From Hypholoma sublateritium FD-334 SS-4 (Eukaryota > Basidiomycota > Agaricomycetes > Agaricales > Strophariaceae): 14,500 bases of DNA. Position 1 is the stretch's first letter; each line of letters opens with the position of its first letter. The notes beneath the pieces are model-generated. The model searched no databases and was not told the origin of the DNA. It saw only the letters and a program-made list of their open reading frames with translations. The DNA is taken from contig KN817793.1 in NCBI GenBank assembly GCA_000827495.1, positions 1 through 14,500 on the forward strand, given 5' to 3'. A program made the translations under genes and the position numbers. Shown here piece by piece: positions 1-9,601 of this stretch.

Positions 1-564
1 CGGTAGCGAGCGAGACGCACTTCCTCGCGCTCGACAAGGGCCTTCCGCAGCGGGAGTTCCTCGAGGTCATCGACATCGCCGCCCCCATATCCACCACCGA
101 TGCGCCGCTGCTCGCGTTCGACCCCGAGTGGCTTACGATCTGTCGCGCATTCCATCCGTGACTCTCGACGACGCGTCAGCATNCCGCGTTCCCCGCAGAA
201 GCGGAGGCCCGCGCGCTCGTCGCGCAGGAACGCGCCTGGGTGAACGCTAACGTGAAGGCGGACGCGCGCGGCGCGCTGCCGATAGGCAACTGTCAGACAT
301 TCAAGATGACCACGCCGGTACCAGGGAGCGAGGGCGAGGGCGCCAACAAGCTCCGCCAGCGTAAGTCTATATATCTCTACTTCGAGGAGCTTGTGGCTGA
401 TGAGCTTATTTACCGCTTCAGCGCCGTGGTACACGAACCCGCAAACGGAGGTGTTCTGCCGCATGCTTGACATCCCGAACAAGATCAACCCACCACCGAC
501 ACTTCCCAGCAGTGCGCGCAGTCCGTCGCCGCCGCCACCCACAAAGATGGCCATTGGCGCCTGA
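1..564 (+). CDS. DBR1: RNA lariat debranching enzyme, C-terminal part (5' end outside window; in-frame TGA)
   Basis: The enzyme cuts the 2'-5' bond of excised intron lariats in the nucleus. Only the C-terminal domain is in the window. Reading starts at base 3 with VASETHFLALDKGLPQREFL, which matches the DBR1 region around human TKFLALDKCLPHR. It continues with FDPEWLTICRAF, then PIGNCQTFKMT and, after an intron at 361-421 (61 bases, GTAAGT...CAG, phase 1), PPWYTNPQTEVFCRMLDIPN, matching the family's INPQT-EFC motif. The joined codon CCG restores the frame exactly. The tail is Pro/Ser-rich and ends with TGA at 562-564. A TGA at 159-161 interrupts the frame between FHP and LSTTRQH, although both sides are clearly homologous and in the same frame; an N lies at 183. 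So this is either a sequencing error or a broken copy. Family assignment is strong; gene integrity is uncertain. Confidence 0.85.
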
Positions 565-1166
565 CTCGGAGGTCCAGTAATTTTTTTTGATTCAGTGTTT
601 ATATTCCACGATGGCGTACCATATGGCGAAGTAGTTCCACATGTGAGCAGCAGGCACATGTCTGCAAAAGAATATCACATCTCTACTCTACATGTATGCA
701 TGTATCATCATACAGCAGGTCTCTCATTTCCTAACTCTGTAATTTTAGTTCTGTACTTATCAAGCTTTGGACCACTGGACATCATATCAACACCCACCAC
801 ATATACAAGGCGGCAGCGCTCAGGAAGCACAGCAGGCACGTGGCATATGGGAGGTGCATAGGTGTATGTATGGTATTAGTATGTATGCGCGCGACAAGGG
901 GTTGGCGTACGAAGGGTAAAGGGTGCAAGGAAAGGAAAATGGGAGAATTTTTGAGGCAGTGGGATGGCGCATAGGCGAGCGAACGAAGAAGTAGATAGGC
1001 ACATCTTCACCAGCGACGGCCGGTGTGACAGCGCGCAGCTCGGAATACGGCGACGGCAAACATCGAAAAGAATAGTATTAAACGGGCCAGGAGGAGACGT
1101 GAAGAGCATGCATGACAAAATAAGACCAAAAAGAAGCAAGTAGACCGACTGGCGTTGTTTCAGGAA
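565..1166. other. Intergenic gap between convergent genes
   Basis: This stretch lies between the DBR1 stop and the stop of the facing minus-strand gene, so it should hold both 3' ends. It begins with a T-rich run (about 581-590). No reading frame here has recognisable protein features and I see no RNA gene or repeat. Confidence 0.6.
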
Positions 1167-2393
1167 TCAGACCTCGGCGCGGGTCGCTCGGGATGCCTCT
1201 GTGTGACCGCCGTTCGCACTGCCGCCTCCCGCCACGCCGCCACGCCGCCCGCCCCTCGTTAGCCCGGCAGCAGACAGTCCGCGTGCAGCGTACCCGCCGC
1301 CGGGCCCACCGCGTCCGCCAAAGCCGTAGAAGGGGCTCTCGCCGCGCGTCTCGCGGTCCGTCGCCTGCTTGACGTTGGGGGTGATGTCGTTCAGTTTCTG
1401 TAGACGCCCGCGTGTCAGCGTTGAAGAAAAGAGCCATGTAAGATATGACACACCTCCGCATGCTTCTCCAGCCCAACCTTCATTGCCTCCTCGTCGCCGA
1501 ACTCGACGTATGCCAGGCGTGCCTTGCCTGCGAAATGGTGGAGAAGGTTCACACGTGTGATCTACAGGAAATTGTCAATAACGCGCGTATATGCGCATGA
1601 AACACTCACCATGATCTGGGAGTTGGGCGGCATGCGCATGAAGATCGTCCAGGGGTGCCGCAGCTGCTTGCCCGTCTGCGGCGTGCGTGCACCGGTGCTC
1701 CCTGTATCACCGCCGGGCCTCTTCACCTCCTCTTTGGGCTTAGCTGCCGCGTCGGGCGTCCCAGACGTTGAAGGATGCTGAGCTTGCGGGGCGGGCGCGG
1801 GCGTCGACGGTGTAGCATCAGGCGTCGACGCAGCGTCCTTGCGGTCCTTCTTCGCTTTGGGTTTCGCAGCGCCATTTATAATGGGCACGGGACTCTCCTT
1901 GCCATCGCTTGCCATCGCCGGCGGAGGCATCGACGTGGGTTTGCTTTGTAAGTTTGAGTGGTCCGGGATAGGGGTCGGCGCTTTCGTGGGCGGCGCGCTG
2001 GCAGCCTGCACAACTGGCAGAGGGGCCGGCTGCGTACCGGGCGTTGCGGATACTTGCGAACGGCGGTATGAGTAGTTGAATCCTATCCGAAGGTTAGTAG
2101 ACGCAAAATATGAAAAACATAAAAAATGGCATACCCTGGCTTTTGAGTTCAGCAGTGACTGTGTCTGCAATCCAGTCCGCTGCTAACAGGTGTTCGCAGC
2201 ACCCTGTGCGCCTNGCTGACCACCGCCGCCGACGACTAGACGCCCGGACAGCTCGACAGCGGTTTCGAATCGGTAAGCCCCTGTATCCAACGTGTGCGCG
2301 CAGTGATTCTGACGCACCAGCAGGTCGTCATCGGAGCAGGACAGGCGGCGGCGTCATAGCCGCCTGGTGGGACGCGTCGACGACGGTGCGGAT
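1167..2393 (-). CDS. Pro/Ala/Ser-rich protein with RRM-like segment and RGG tail (5' end unresolved)
   Basis: On the minus strand I can join exons 2135-~2205, 1610-2082, 1454-1561 and 1167-1397. The introns are 2083-2134, 1562-1609 and 1398-1453, and all phases agree. The protein passes through ADWIADTVTAELKSQG, a long low-complexity Pro/Ala/Ser/Lys stretch, and RHPWTIFMRMPPNSQIM. It then has GKARLAYVEFGDEEAMKVGL, which resembles an RRM RNP1 strand followed by helix 2, and KLNDITPNVKQA, which could be strand 4. It ends in a Gly/Arg-rich tail with RGGRRGG. This suggests RNA binding, by inference only. Upstream, 2195-2393 encodes IRTVVDASHQAAM, DDDLLVRQNH and TGAYRFETAVELSGRLVVGG but needs two frame changes, near 2335 and near 2190-2214 (N at 2214). 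An acceptor lies at 2394 with a matching GTGCGT donor at 2458 (65-base intron). I do not recognise the gene by name. The spliced 3' half looks intact. Confidence 0.55.
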
Positions 2394-2631
2394 CTGCGGC
2401 GCAGACACGGCGGGGCGAGTTGATCAGCTCGCGGCACGATTGTCGAACAGGTACGCACCGCCGTGTTCCAGCCAGCCCACAGCTGAGTACCCCGCAGTGG
2501 ACGGCGCGCAGACACGCCCCATCCGCCCCGCGACCATCCGGTGGCTCTGGGCGCCCTGCGAGCNCAACGAGGCTCCTCACGGTGAGTCCTCTCGTCGTCT
2601 GGTACGGACGCGTCGTGCGCTGACGCTGTAG
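2394..2631 (-). other. Unresolved part of the minus-strand genes
   Basis: A plausible intron occupies 2394-2458 (GTGCGT donor, GCAG acceptor). The flanking exon upstream would read WAGWNTA into IRTVVDASHQ. Beyond about 2480 no frame can be followed, and an N sits at 2564. This piece may link the RGG-tail gene to the Ser/Arg-rich ORF. Confidence 0.3.
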
Positions 2632-4248
2632 CTACAGGATACGCGGCACGACAGCGAGGCACGCGCCTGCTCGACGACGGCGGGCTGAAACCAGCGAGGA
2701 TCTGCGGGAGTCAGCAACGCTGGGGCAGCGATATAGAAAGGTACGCACCGTGTATANGCCGCCGCTGCAGCTCCCAGCTGACCAGCACAAGCAGCGCGCC
2801 CCGAACAGCGCCCGCAGGACGCGCTCTGCACCCGGACCGCCGTAATCTACGCCGCCGCCGCGTTCCTCCGCATTCCAGGCGACGCTCGCCGGCGCTGCGT
2901 GATCTTCGAGCCCGCCATTCTGCCCTCGAAGTGTCAGGGCCGACGCAGCGGCGTGCAGCAGCGAGAAGAGCGGCGCGTCGTACGACGATCGCGGCGGACA
3001 CACCATGGTGCGCAGGCGCTCCATATCCGCGCTGCCGCCCTGCTGACCACTGCACACAGTGCGCCCGGGAGCCCTGTCGCTGCGCTCGACGATCTGGGCG
3101 TCAGCGCGCCGGTCCTGGACAGTCGCTGTGCGCCGGCGATCGAAAGAACGCGGCAGCGTCGCAGATGGAGCGGTGTTCGCGCATCCTCCTCGTGGCTGCG
3201 CGGCGCGGACTGTCCAGTCGAACNACGCCTTCGTGCTGTCCTCGCCCTCCAGGTCCGAGTGCGTGAATCNGTCCGACTCCGAGCGCCCGGGGCTCCCCGC
3301 GAGGGTGGCATAGATCGTAGGCAGCGGCTGTTCGGCGCCGCGCGCAGGTCGACGATCACTGCGTGCTCTTCTTCGCAGTCTTCCATGTCGTCCTCGTAGA
3401 AACTTACAGCTCCGCCGTACGACGAGCGCGTGTCCTGCGCGAGGATGTCCCGCAGCTCATCCGGCATATCCGAGTCCGGGTCCTGCGCATCGAACACCCC
3501 CGCGTCGATCCCGCGCAGCGTGCCCCCGCGGCTCGGNGGGCCATAGCTCCTTCGACTGCCCGCACTGCGGCGACTCTGGACACTGAGATAGCTCCTCGCG
3601 CTCAGGCGGCTCCCGCGAGACGAGCGCAGACTACCCTCGCGCTCGCCGCTAGATGGCGCGCGTAGCCCACTGCGCGCTTGCTCGTCCTCCAAGAGGCGCT
3701 TGAACACAGGCGTCAGCGCGCCAGACGAGCGGCCGAACTTCGACTGTCTTGGCGAAAGTTCGTCGAGGAGCATATCGTCGTCGTGTGGCTCCTCCTCCAC
3801 AGGCGAGGGCGCGGGCGTGGCGTCGACGACCGGCGCCTGCTCAATCATTGCCCGGGGCAGAATGAGGCGCGAGCGGGCGNGCCTAAGCGGCTGGAACACC
3901 GGCTCGGGATCGGGCTCGCGCGCAGGCGTCATCGTACGCTTGTGGCCAGGGCGGAAGGTCGCGCTGGAGCTGACGGACGACACCGACGCGGAGAGCGCCG
4001 ACTTGGCGTTGAGGGCGCGCACGGTCTCCTTGACGGGCGACAGCCCTTGGACGAGCGTCGCCCAGGGCGCGATCTGCTGTGCGATCCGGGCCGCGTTGGC
4101 ATTCGAGGTCCCATTCGCGTTTCCGGCCTTGGTGGTAGCACAGGATCGGCGCAGCAGGCAGCAAAGGAGCGGTGACGGGCGACGCGGGTTTGGGCTTGAC
4201 GTACCCGCGCGACTGGGCGTAGGGCCGAAGACTACTGACGCTGGACAT
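2632..4248 (-). CDS. Hypothetical Ser/Arg-rich, probably disordered protein, with frame breaks
   Basis: The likely start is the ATG at 4248-4246 (MSSVSSLRPYAQSRGYVKP). The reading then moves to another frame near 4130-4145 and continues as ATTKAGNANGTSNANAARIA, IAPWATLVQGLSPVKETVRA and GALTPVFKRLLEDEQARSG. Next come a Ser/Arg-rich stretch and acidic segments such as MPDELRDILAQD and SFYEDDMEDCEEEHAVIVD. A second change near 3320-3335 leads to PLPTIYATLAGSPGRSESD and DLEGEDSTKA. Below about 3200 no frame is clearly preferred. The composition suggests a long disordered regulatory protein, possibly continuous with the minus-strand gene downstream. N characters at 2757, 3224, 3270, 3537 and 3880 fall inside it, so the breaks may be assembly faults. 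No domain is recognised and no function is proposed. Confidence 0.4.
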
Positions 4249-4914
4249 GGTGGCAAGTTGGGATACGGCCTTCTTCTCACTCTTCAGCGGGCTTTCAGCC
4301 ACGGCGAGACGCGNGCCCACCCTCGTACGTGCCCTCGTTGTGTGCGCGGTCGCTGTCGCTGACGGCTCTCCGCGATGACAGGGCGCCTCGGACGGCTGCT
4401 GAGAACGGTAAGCCCAGGTTTCACGACGAATAAANGTCGCACTCTCCTGGTACATGCCCCAGCTGACGCCGCGACGCTCTCCTGTACAGACGCCGGCCCA
4501 GTTCGCTGCACGCCGATGCCCTCAGAGCATCCAGCAGGCGCCGAACACAGGCGCATGCAACGGACGACATGGACAAGCCCATGCGACCGCCGCCCCGCCC
4601 GTGCTTCCAGCAGCCGACATGCGCGCGCAGCGTGCAGCCCAGCCGCTTCGCCGGTTCGTGGATGACAGCGCGCCCTAAAACAACAACGTAAGTGCTGTTC
4701 ATCGACGATTTCGGGCGCTGCTCACCGTACAAACACCAGGGACGGCGTCTTGTCACGCCCCGCCCCTCAACAGACGACGGCGATCCGCGCGGCTTCCGCA
4801 CATCGTGCAGGCACAGCGCGCCCAGCGAGCTCGCACCTATAGCAGCCACTTTTATGTATCACACAATGCTCATTAGCATTTAAACTTCATGCATCCACGT
4901 CGTCAACTGTCATT

Positions 4915-5010
4915 GGCCCCCGGCACGCACAATTGCAGCTCCCCGGCACACCTGGCACTGTCCGGGATGTTCGGCATGCCTGGCTTGTGCCCGGCACAAC
5001 TCGGCACAGC
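4915..5010. repeat. Degenerate CGGCAC/TGGCAC word cluster
   Basis: The word CGGCAC occurs at 4921, 4944, 4992 and 5002, with TGGCAC at 4953 and CGGCAT at 4972. Spacing is irregular, so this is a local word cluster rather than a clean tandem repeat. Its role is unknown. Confidence 0.35.
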
Positions 5011-5131
5011 TTTATGAGCCAGCCTGACCTGCTTACTGTGTTCCCACGCCTCTTACTGGTTCATAAAAGCTCAGCGTAGGTATAGGTGTTGCTTTTCAGA
5101 CTTGTTTCGGTCATTCGGAGCGCTTGTAATT

Positions 5132-5178
5132 CACGTGGGTATTATGCAACGCGTGTCAGGTCACGTGCACGTGCACGT
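5132..5178. promoter_or_regulatory. Cluster of three CACGTG E-boxes with a 16-base palindrome
   Basis: CACGTG occurs at 5132-5137, 5162-5167 and 5168-5173. The segment 5163-5178 (ACGTGCACGTGCACGT) is a perfect palindrome. CACGTG is the classical site for basic helix-loop-helix factors in fungi. No gene start is visible close by on either strand, so a regulatory role is only a guess; it may be a GTGCAC microrepeat. Confidence 0.3.
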
Positions 5179-5472
5179 AGGGACTTTATACGCAGCTGTT
5201 ACAATTGGCAAATACTATCTAAATATGGCGCAAGGAGAGAATGTTACTAAAATGATCTGTACATGTAAGGAGAGGGGGGTTTCAGAGAAGAAAAAAGAGA
5301 CAGCGAAAGGGGAGGAGGTATGCACACGACGCGCCGACACTGCCATGAAAAATGGGTAAAAATGTCAAGAGCCAAAGGAATTTTTAAAAAGCATTATTAG
5401 ATACTAGATGTCAACGTACGAAAAGCAGGGAAATATGGTTAGAGTCGACAATCCAAAGTGGCGCCGCTTGTG

Positions 5473-7665
5473 CTAGGCTGTGTTGGAAGAAGGGGGTGTC
5501 ATCTGTTCGATGACCCAAAAAACGTCGTCGACGGCTGCAGCCCAAGACGACAAGGTGCCGCTGCTCACTAGATGACGTGCTGACCCCCAAAACCAAAGTG
5601 CCGCAAGAACACTCAGAATCCCGTTCTTACCGGGCTTTCGAATGGTATGCATGTCACCAACGTTCCTCAGGAGCATGGAGCCATCCTCGGCGTCTACATC
5701 CTTGCGATGATGTGGTTGCAGTGTACGCCACCATGTCCAGAAACTGTGATCGAGGTCCTCCAGGTTCTTCTCGGAAAGCGGGGGCTGATATTTTGGAGAT
5801 CGTGCGCGAGAAATCCATGCACCAACACAGGGAGGGCGCCCCTCACTACTCAGGATTGCTGCCTCCGAGTACCCGGCGGCCTTTTCGAACCGACGCCAGG
5901 CAGATATGAGGGCCAGCCAACCACCCCCAAGGTCCTTCGAGGCAAGCATCGAGATAGCCTTGCGGAACCACTCGGGCGAGGCTTCGTCGTCGGCGTCGTC
6001 GCCACTGCCGTCCGCATCTTTGGAATTGCGTGGAGATGTACGAGTTCGTTTGCTCGGCCCCTGACTGGGTACATCCGTAGCATCAACGTCGTCCTCCCCT
6101 CTCGAGCGCTTTTGCGACTGCTCAGAATTTTGCTTGGCGACGGCGTCAGACGTGGTGGGTGGAGGGGTTGCCGATAAGTGTGGAGCGGGGACAGGAATGT
6201 CAGTGGACGTCGCCACTGGGTGCGTTTCTGGCGGCGACGGCGGGCGTGGGGTAGACGTTTGATTGACAGATTCGTGTTGAGGGGTAGATGCCGGAGCCTC
6301 AGGCGATATGATGTGAGAAGAGGGAGGTACTGGCGTTGAACAACGTGAATTTGGTATAGATGGTGCAGGTGATGGTCCACGAGAATACACGATCAGCGGC
6401 GTAACTTCCATTGCGGGAGTGAGGTCGTTCTTCTGGTGTGCAGTGCTTTGGCGACGTTTCTGCGCAATTTTTTTCGAATGAATTGGAGGGCCGATTTTCA
6501 GAGGAAGCCTATACGTTGCGACGTTCGCGGCCTTGGTTTTGAGGGACGAGTGGTGAACATCCGCAGATGGACGAGCGGCGGCGGGTGGCGCAGGTATTCG
6601 AATTTCTGTTAGGGCATCCACGGAATGGAGGTCGAATGTGACGCCCCCATCGTTAGCCTCAGCAAGTGCGGCCAGTGACGACGTTGATGAGGATAGAGCC
6701 CATCCACGACATTCTTCAACGGCTGTAACATAAATATGTCAGTATACGAACTATGCAAGGCAGAGGGTATGACATACTCCAACATTTCTTGAGAAAGCTA
6801 CCGAATATTGGTAGGACGTTGTCGCGAATTGGCTTGCGCTCAGCTCGGCCAAAGGTCATCTTGACCTGCCCACACGTTGTTCCAGAATGAACACTGCTCA
6901 ACAACCTTTCTTAGAAACATATGCGACCAACAATGTGCGAGAGTATACGTACCTTATCGTGTTTAAACGCCCTCCGTCCGCCGGCTCCGGACCGCCAGCA
7001 AATAACGACACCTTCCATCCCGAGTACTCAGCGATGAGGTCGAGGATCGGCTGGGCGAAGCTGGGAATGTGCGAGATCACCCTGAAACAAGGAAGTTAGA
7101 TATACACATTCAGTAGCAATACGATGAACACCTACTTCTGCCTATCCTCAGGCTCGTTCGATGCTGGCAACGTAAGCAAGTCGCTGATACGCTTCATGGC
7201 TGCATCATATTGCTCTTGTGCCTTGGCCTCCCACTCTTCTTTTTCCTCGGCGTCGAGTTCGTCATATTGCTCCTTGTATATCTTGGTTCGCAGTCCAATC
7301 TTCTTGCGCCCTACAATGTTTTCGGCCTCAGCGCGCTCGTCGACAAGGTGATCGAGGATGGAAGTATGGGCTGGGCCCCACACATTGAAGCCTGTCTTTC
7401 TTCGGGGCTTCACGAGGGAGACGCCGGTGAGTTTTGACATTAGGATTGCCATGGGATCCTCGTCACCCGAGGCGAACCTTGGTGCCGGGCCGTTGGCTTT
7501 GCCGTGCTGGTACTTCAGGCGTCGATGAATTTGCTTTAAATGAAGTTAATAAGAGCTTATTACATGTAAATAATTGAAGGAGATACTCACTGCCTTGCGG
7601 TTCCGGATGGTTGTCAGTAACTCCTCGTACCGTGCCAAAGCTTGATTGTACTCCGTTTCGTCCAT
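5473..7665 (-). CDS. Expanded Agaricomycete orphan-family protein, 655 aa, five exons
   Basis: Exons are 7591-7665, 7136-7533, 6953-7081, 6778-6893 and 5473-6722. Introns of 54-59 bases (7534-7590, 7082-7135, 6894-6952, 6723-6777) have good GT/AG ends and fully consistent phases, giving an uninterrupted 655-residue frame ending in TAG at 5473-5475. The N-terminus (MDETEYNQALARYEELLTTI) is helical. Residues of about 55-135 carry a charged helical segment (NVWGPAHTSILDHL, then YDELDAEEKEEWEAKAQEQY) that recalls HMG-box-like fungal proteins. Next is the segment with FAQPILDLIAEYSGWKVSLF and, later, LPIFGSFLKKCW. A Pro/Ser/Thr-rich linker holds a basic KRSRGEDD / SKRTRTSPR patch that could be a nuclear signal. 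The C-terminal domain has WFRKAISMLASKDLGGGWLA, AWISRARSPKYQPP, FWTWWRTLQP and LRKPGKNGILSVLAALWFWG-type text (here IRKPGKNG). From memory this architecture is widespread and multicopy in mushroom genomes and sometimes carries misleading names; its function is unknown. The start at 7665 was chosen because the family N-terminus fits; an in-frame ATG further upstream is possible. Confidence 0.85.
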
Positions 7666-7810
7666 AGCACCTCTCCCAGCTCCTCGTGGTCGTACCAAGC
7701 GGCCGATCGTCCAGGTATTTGCCGACGAGATTCCTGGCTGGCCCAGATATCCGGACTCCCCACCTGGTGACGTGAACGGTGACGCGGCGATCTCCTCGCC
7801 TGCCCCTTCC

Positions 7811-8182
7811 ATGAACCACGCCACGGTAAACGGAGAAGCGACGCCGACACTCTCTGCAACCGCGTCTCAGACTACGTTGCTCGCTCCTGCAGGAGATAAC
7901 ACCAACGTCACCGCCGGTAATCAGCTGCCTGTGAGCGCGTCTGCGCCCTCTGTGTCCGAAATAACGTCACCCAATGCCGCTGTTTGCCCATCTGGCCCCT
8001 TCGTAAACGCTGGCGACATGCACATCGCCGCCTGTTCACCCGTTGCCCTCGCCACCGCCAGCCAGCCACCGCCCATCGCGTCCAGCGCGTCTCCCTCGCG
8101 CCCGTCTGTCCGGGGATCACAACTTAGATACGCCCAGATCCTAGAGGCGCTGGAGGAAAATTCGGCTTCATCCAGGCCTTAG
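7811..8182 (+). CDS. Hypothetical Ser/Ala/Pro-rich protein, head-to-head with the orphan-family gene
   Basis: An ATG-initiated frame of 123 residues starts MNHATVNGEATPTLS and ends with TAG at 8180-8182. The frame is open upstream to 7646, so an earlier or spliced start is possible. The protein is Ser/Ala/Pro/Thr-rich with a short charged C-terminus (LRYAQILEALEENSASSRP) and no recognised domain. Support comes from C-rich third codon positions and an AATAAA signal at 8342-8347, about 160 bases after the stop. Against it, low-complexity frames can arise as shadows and no homologue is recognised. The ATG is 146 bases from the start of the divergent gene, so the two could share a promoter. Confidence 0.35.
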   Translation: MNHATVNGEATPTLSATASQTTLLAPAGDNTNVTAGNQLPVSASAPSVSEITSPNAAVCPSGPFVNAGDMHIAACSPVALATASQPPPIASSASPSRPSVRGSQLRYAQILEALEENSASSRP

Positions 8183-8662
8183 ACGCACCCGCCACGTAGC
8201 TGGAAAATTTTCAACTTCGCGTAGTCCATCCATCCGGCCGCCAGCAAACTGCAACAAGGTTACGCGTTGTAATCAATTGGTAGCTAGTAAAATTTCGCCC
8301 CCTATACTTAATCCCCGTTAGATGTCGCCTATGCCCTTATCAATAAATTTTTTTGCTTTGAACTTTGAAACACCTGAGTGCTGGGTACTTTGTACACATC
8401 CATGACCAGCTTTTCGTAAGAAATGTACCTGGGTGGCCTGGACTATGGTTCGCCGAAAAATTTCCCGCTATTTTCAGCATGTCAACGCCACGGCCATATC
8501 ACAAAATTTTTCAAGTTGGACTAGATGCCATTGCAACAAGTACTTACGTTACCTATGTGCAATTGCTGGATTTCTAGCGTACATATTTAAAAGATTATAT
8601 GTTTAATGTAATATTCAACGTGGCGGCCGTCGTAAGGAGAAAGATACATATGTAAAAACATT
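8183..8662. other. AT-rich intergenic stretch with one AATAAA signal
   Basis: AATAAA followed by a T-run lies at 8342-8353 and could serve as the polyadenylation signal of the plus-strand ORF that ends at 8182. Otherwise the stretch is AT-rich with stops in all frames, and I see no gene or RNA. Confidence 0.45.
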
Positions 8663-8935
8663 TCAGGCGCCTTTGTTTCCCCGAGCGCTTACACTATGAC
8701 GCTGACTACGCGTTGGACACGACGTCAGACGTGTTTTGGGGATGGGACACGTAACCACAAGAAATGGGGCTCACCGATAAAGTTTTTGCTTCATGCGGAG
8801 CATCTCTCGGTTGCGTTCTCGATAGGAGGCCTGAGATTTCTGCCGTTTTTCTTTGGCCGCGCGCCGCGCCGCCTGTGACTGATTTTGGAGAATTCGTGTA
8901 GCTCTGCATATGTTGAGATGGCCCCATATTGGCAT
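8663..8935 (-). CDS. Small Arg/Lys-rich two-exon ORF (about 67 aa), possibly a gene fragment
   Basis: The ATG at 8935-8933 opens a frame that runs to 8775, then an intron at 8706-8774 (69 bases, GTGAGC...TAG), then a short exon ending in TGA at 8663-8665. The phases agree. The core SQAARRAAKEKRQKSQASYR plus ERNREMLRMKQKLYRQRHS is a basic helix-like stretch of the sort seen in many short basidiomycete ORFs near mobile DNA. It resembles the basic half of a bZIP, but no leucine zipper follows. It may be a real small gene, or the remnant of a larger protein whose upstream exon is not identified. Confidence 0.35.
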
Positions 8936-9144
8936 GCCGTTGACCTGCTGCTGACCAAAAAAGAGGAGAGGAGACGTGCTTACGTTTCTCTTCTCGCTTT
9001 CGCCTCCTTCTTCAATCTTTGTGAGTTCCTGGTGATGACAATCGCCCGCGTACAATGTGAATATTCAATCCTCGTAGACTATTGAGTTGCGCACCTTAAG
9101 TAGAAAGCCTGGTGTCGCGAAAGTTTGGGATCACGATCGGCACG

Positions 9145-9160
9145 AGTGACATATGTCACT
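9145..9160. repeat. Perfect 16-base palindrome
   Basis: AGTGACATATGTCACT equals its own reverse complement, with a CATATG core. This is long enough to be noticeable in a 14.5 kb window, and could be a dimeric factor site or a remnant of a mobile-element end. Confidence 0.5.
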
Positions 9161-9540
9161 TCAGGAAGTGGTTCAGAGTCCATCGAGCGAAGGAGGTAGC
9201 AGGGGAATGAAGGAAAAATCGCGCATTTATAAGTCTTCGTAGTTGATGTTATTCGGAGATATAAACATATGGGGGGATGCCTAAAATAGGTTCACCAGGT
9301 TCCTTTTCAGGACCTACTCCTGTATACCTTGATACCGCACTGGATGGTGGTGTTGATTCTGTCATGTAAGATGTAGTATGTATCCAATATACAGTAATTG
9401 TAATTAATCCTCTGTACTTGTATTCTTGAGCAAACCAGAGGTGAAACGGAGAAATAATCAGCAAGATATGGTGTGCAACGTTGCGACGTCGCCACTCTTC
9501 AGTCGGACGTGCCATACTGCAGCTATATATCATCAATTCC

Positions 9541-9601
9541 CTCCCAGAATTGAGGTCAAACTAAGTTAGTGGTAAACAAACAAGTTTGTTTGAGCTGGGA
9601 G
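9541..9601. repeat. Nested inverted repeats
   Basis: AAACAAAC (9574-9581) and GTTTGTTT (9584-9591) form a perfect 8-base inverted repeat with a 2-base loop. CTCCCAG (9541-9547) and CTGGGAG (9595-9601) pair outside it, giving a potential cruciform with an asymmetric internal loop. Confidence 0.45.

Larger units (their letters stand above)
4249..5472. other. Long non-coding or unassigned stretch
   Basis: Open frames exist between 4249 and 4880 on both strands, but none looks like a protein family I know, and two N characters (4314, 4435) limit the reading. From about 4880 the sequence becomes AT-richer with many stops. It contains a run of CGGCAC-type words (4921-5007) and a cluster of CACGTG sites (5132-5178), listed separately. 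No convincing gene is seen. Confidence 0.5.

Noticed and set aside
160..179. A mini-intron beginning GTGACT that would remove the DBR1 TGA
   Set aside because: It would be only about 20 bases, has no branch site, and both sides are already in one frame without it.
4375..4849. Overlapping open frames on both strands
   Set aside because: No frame shows family resemblance, and the GC-rich sequence favours chance open frames.
8771..9055. Longer minus-strand frame extending the small basic ORF upstream
   Set aside because: It has no ATG before 8935 and its upstream residues look random.
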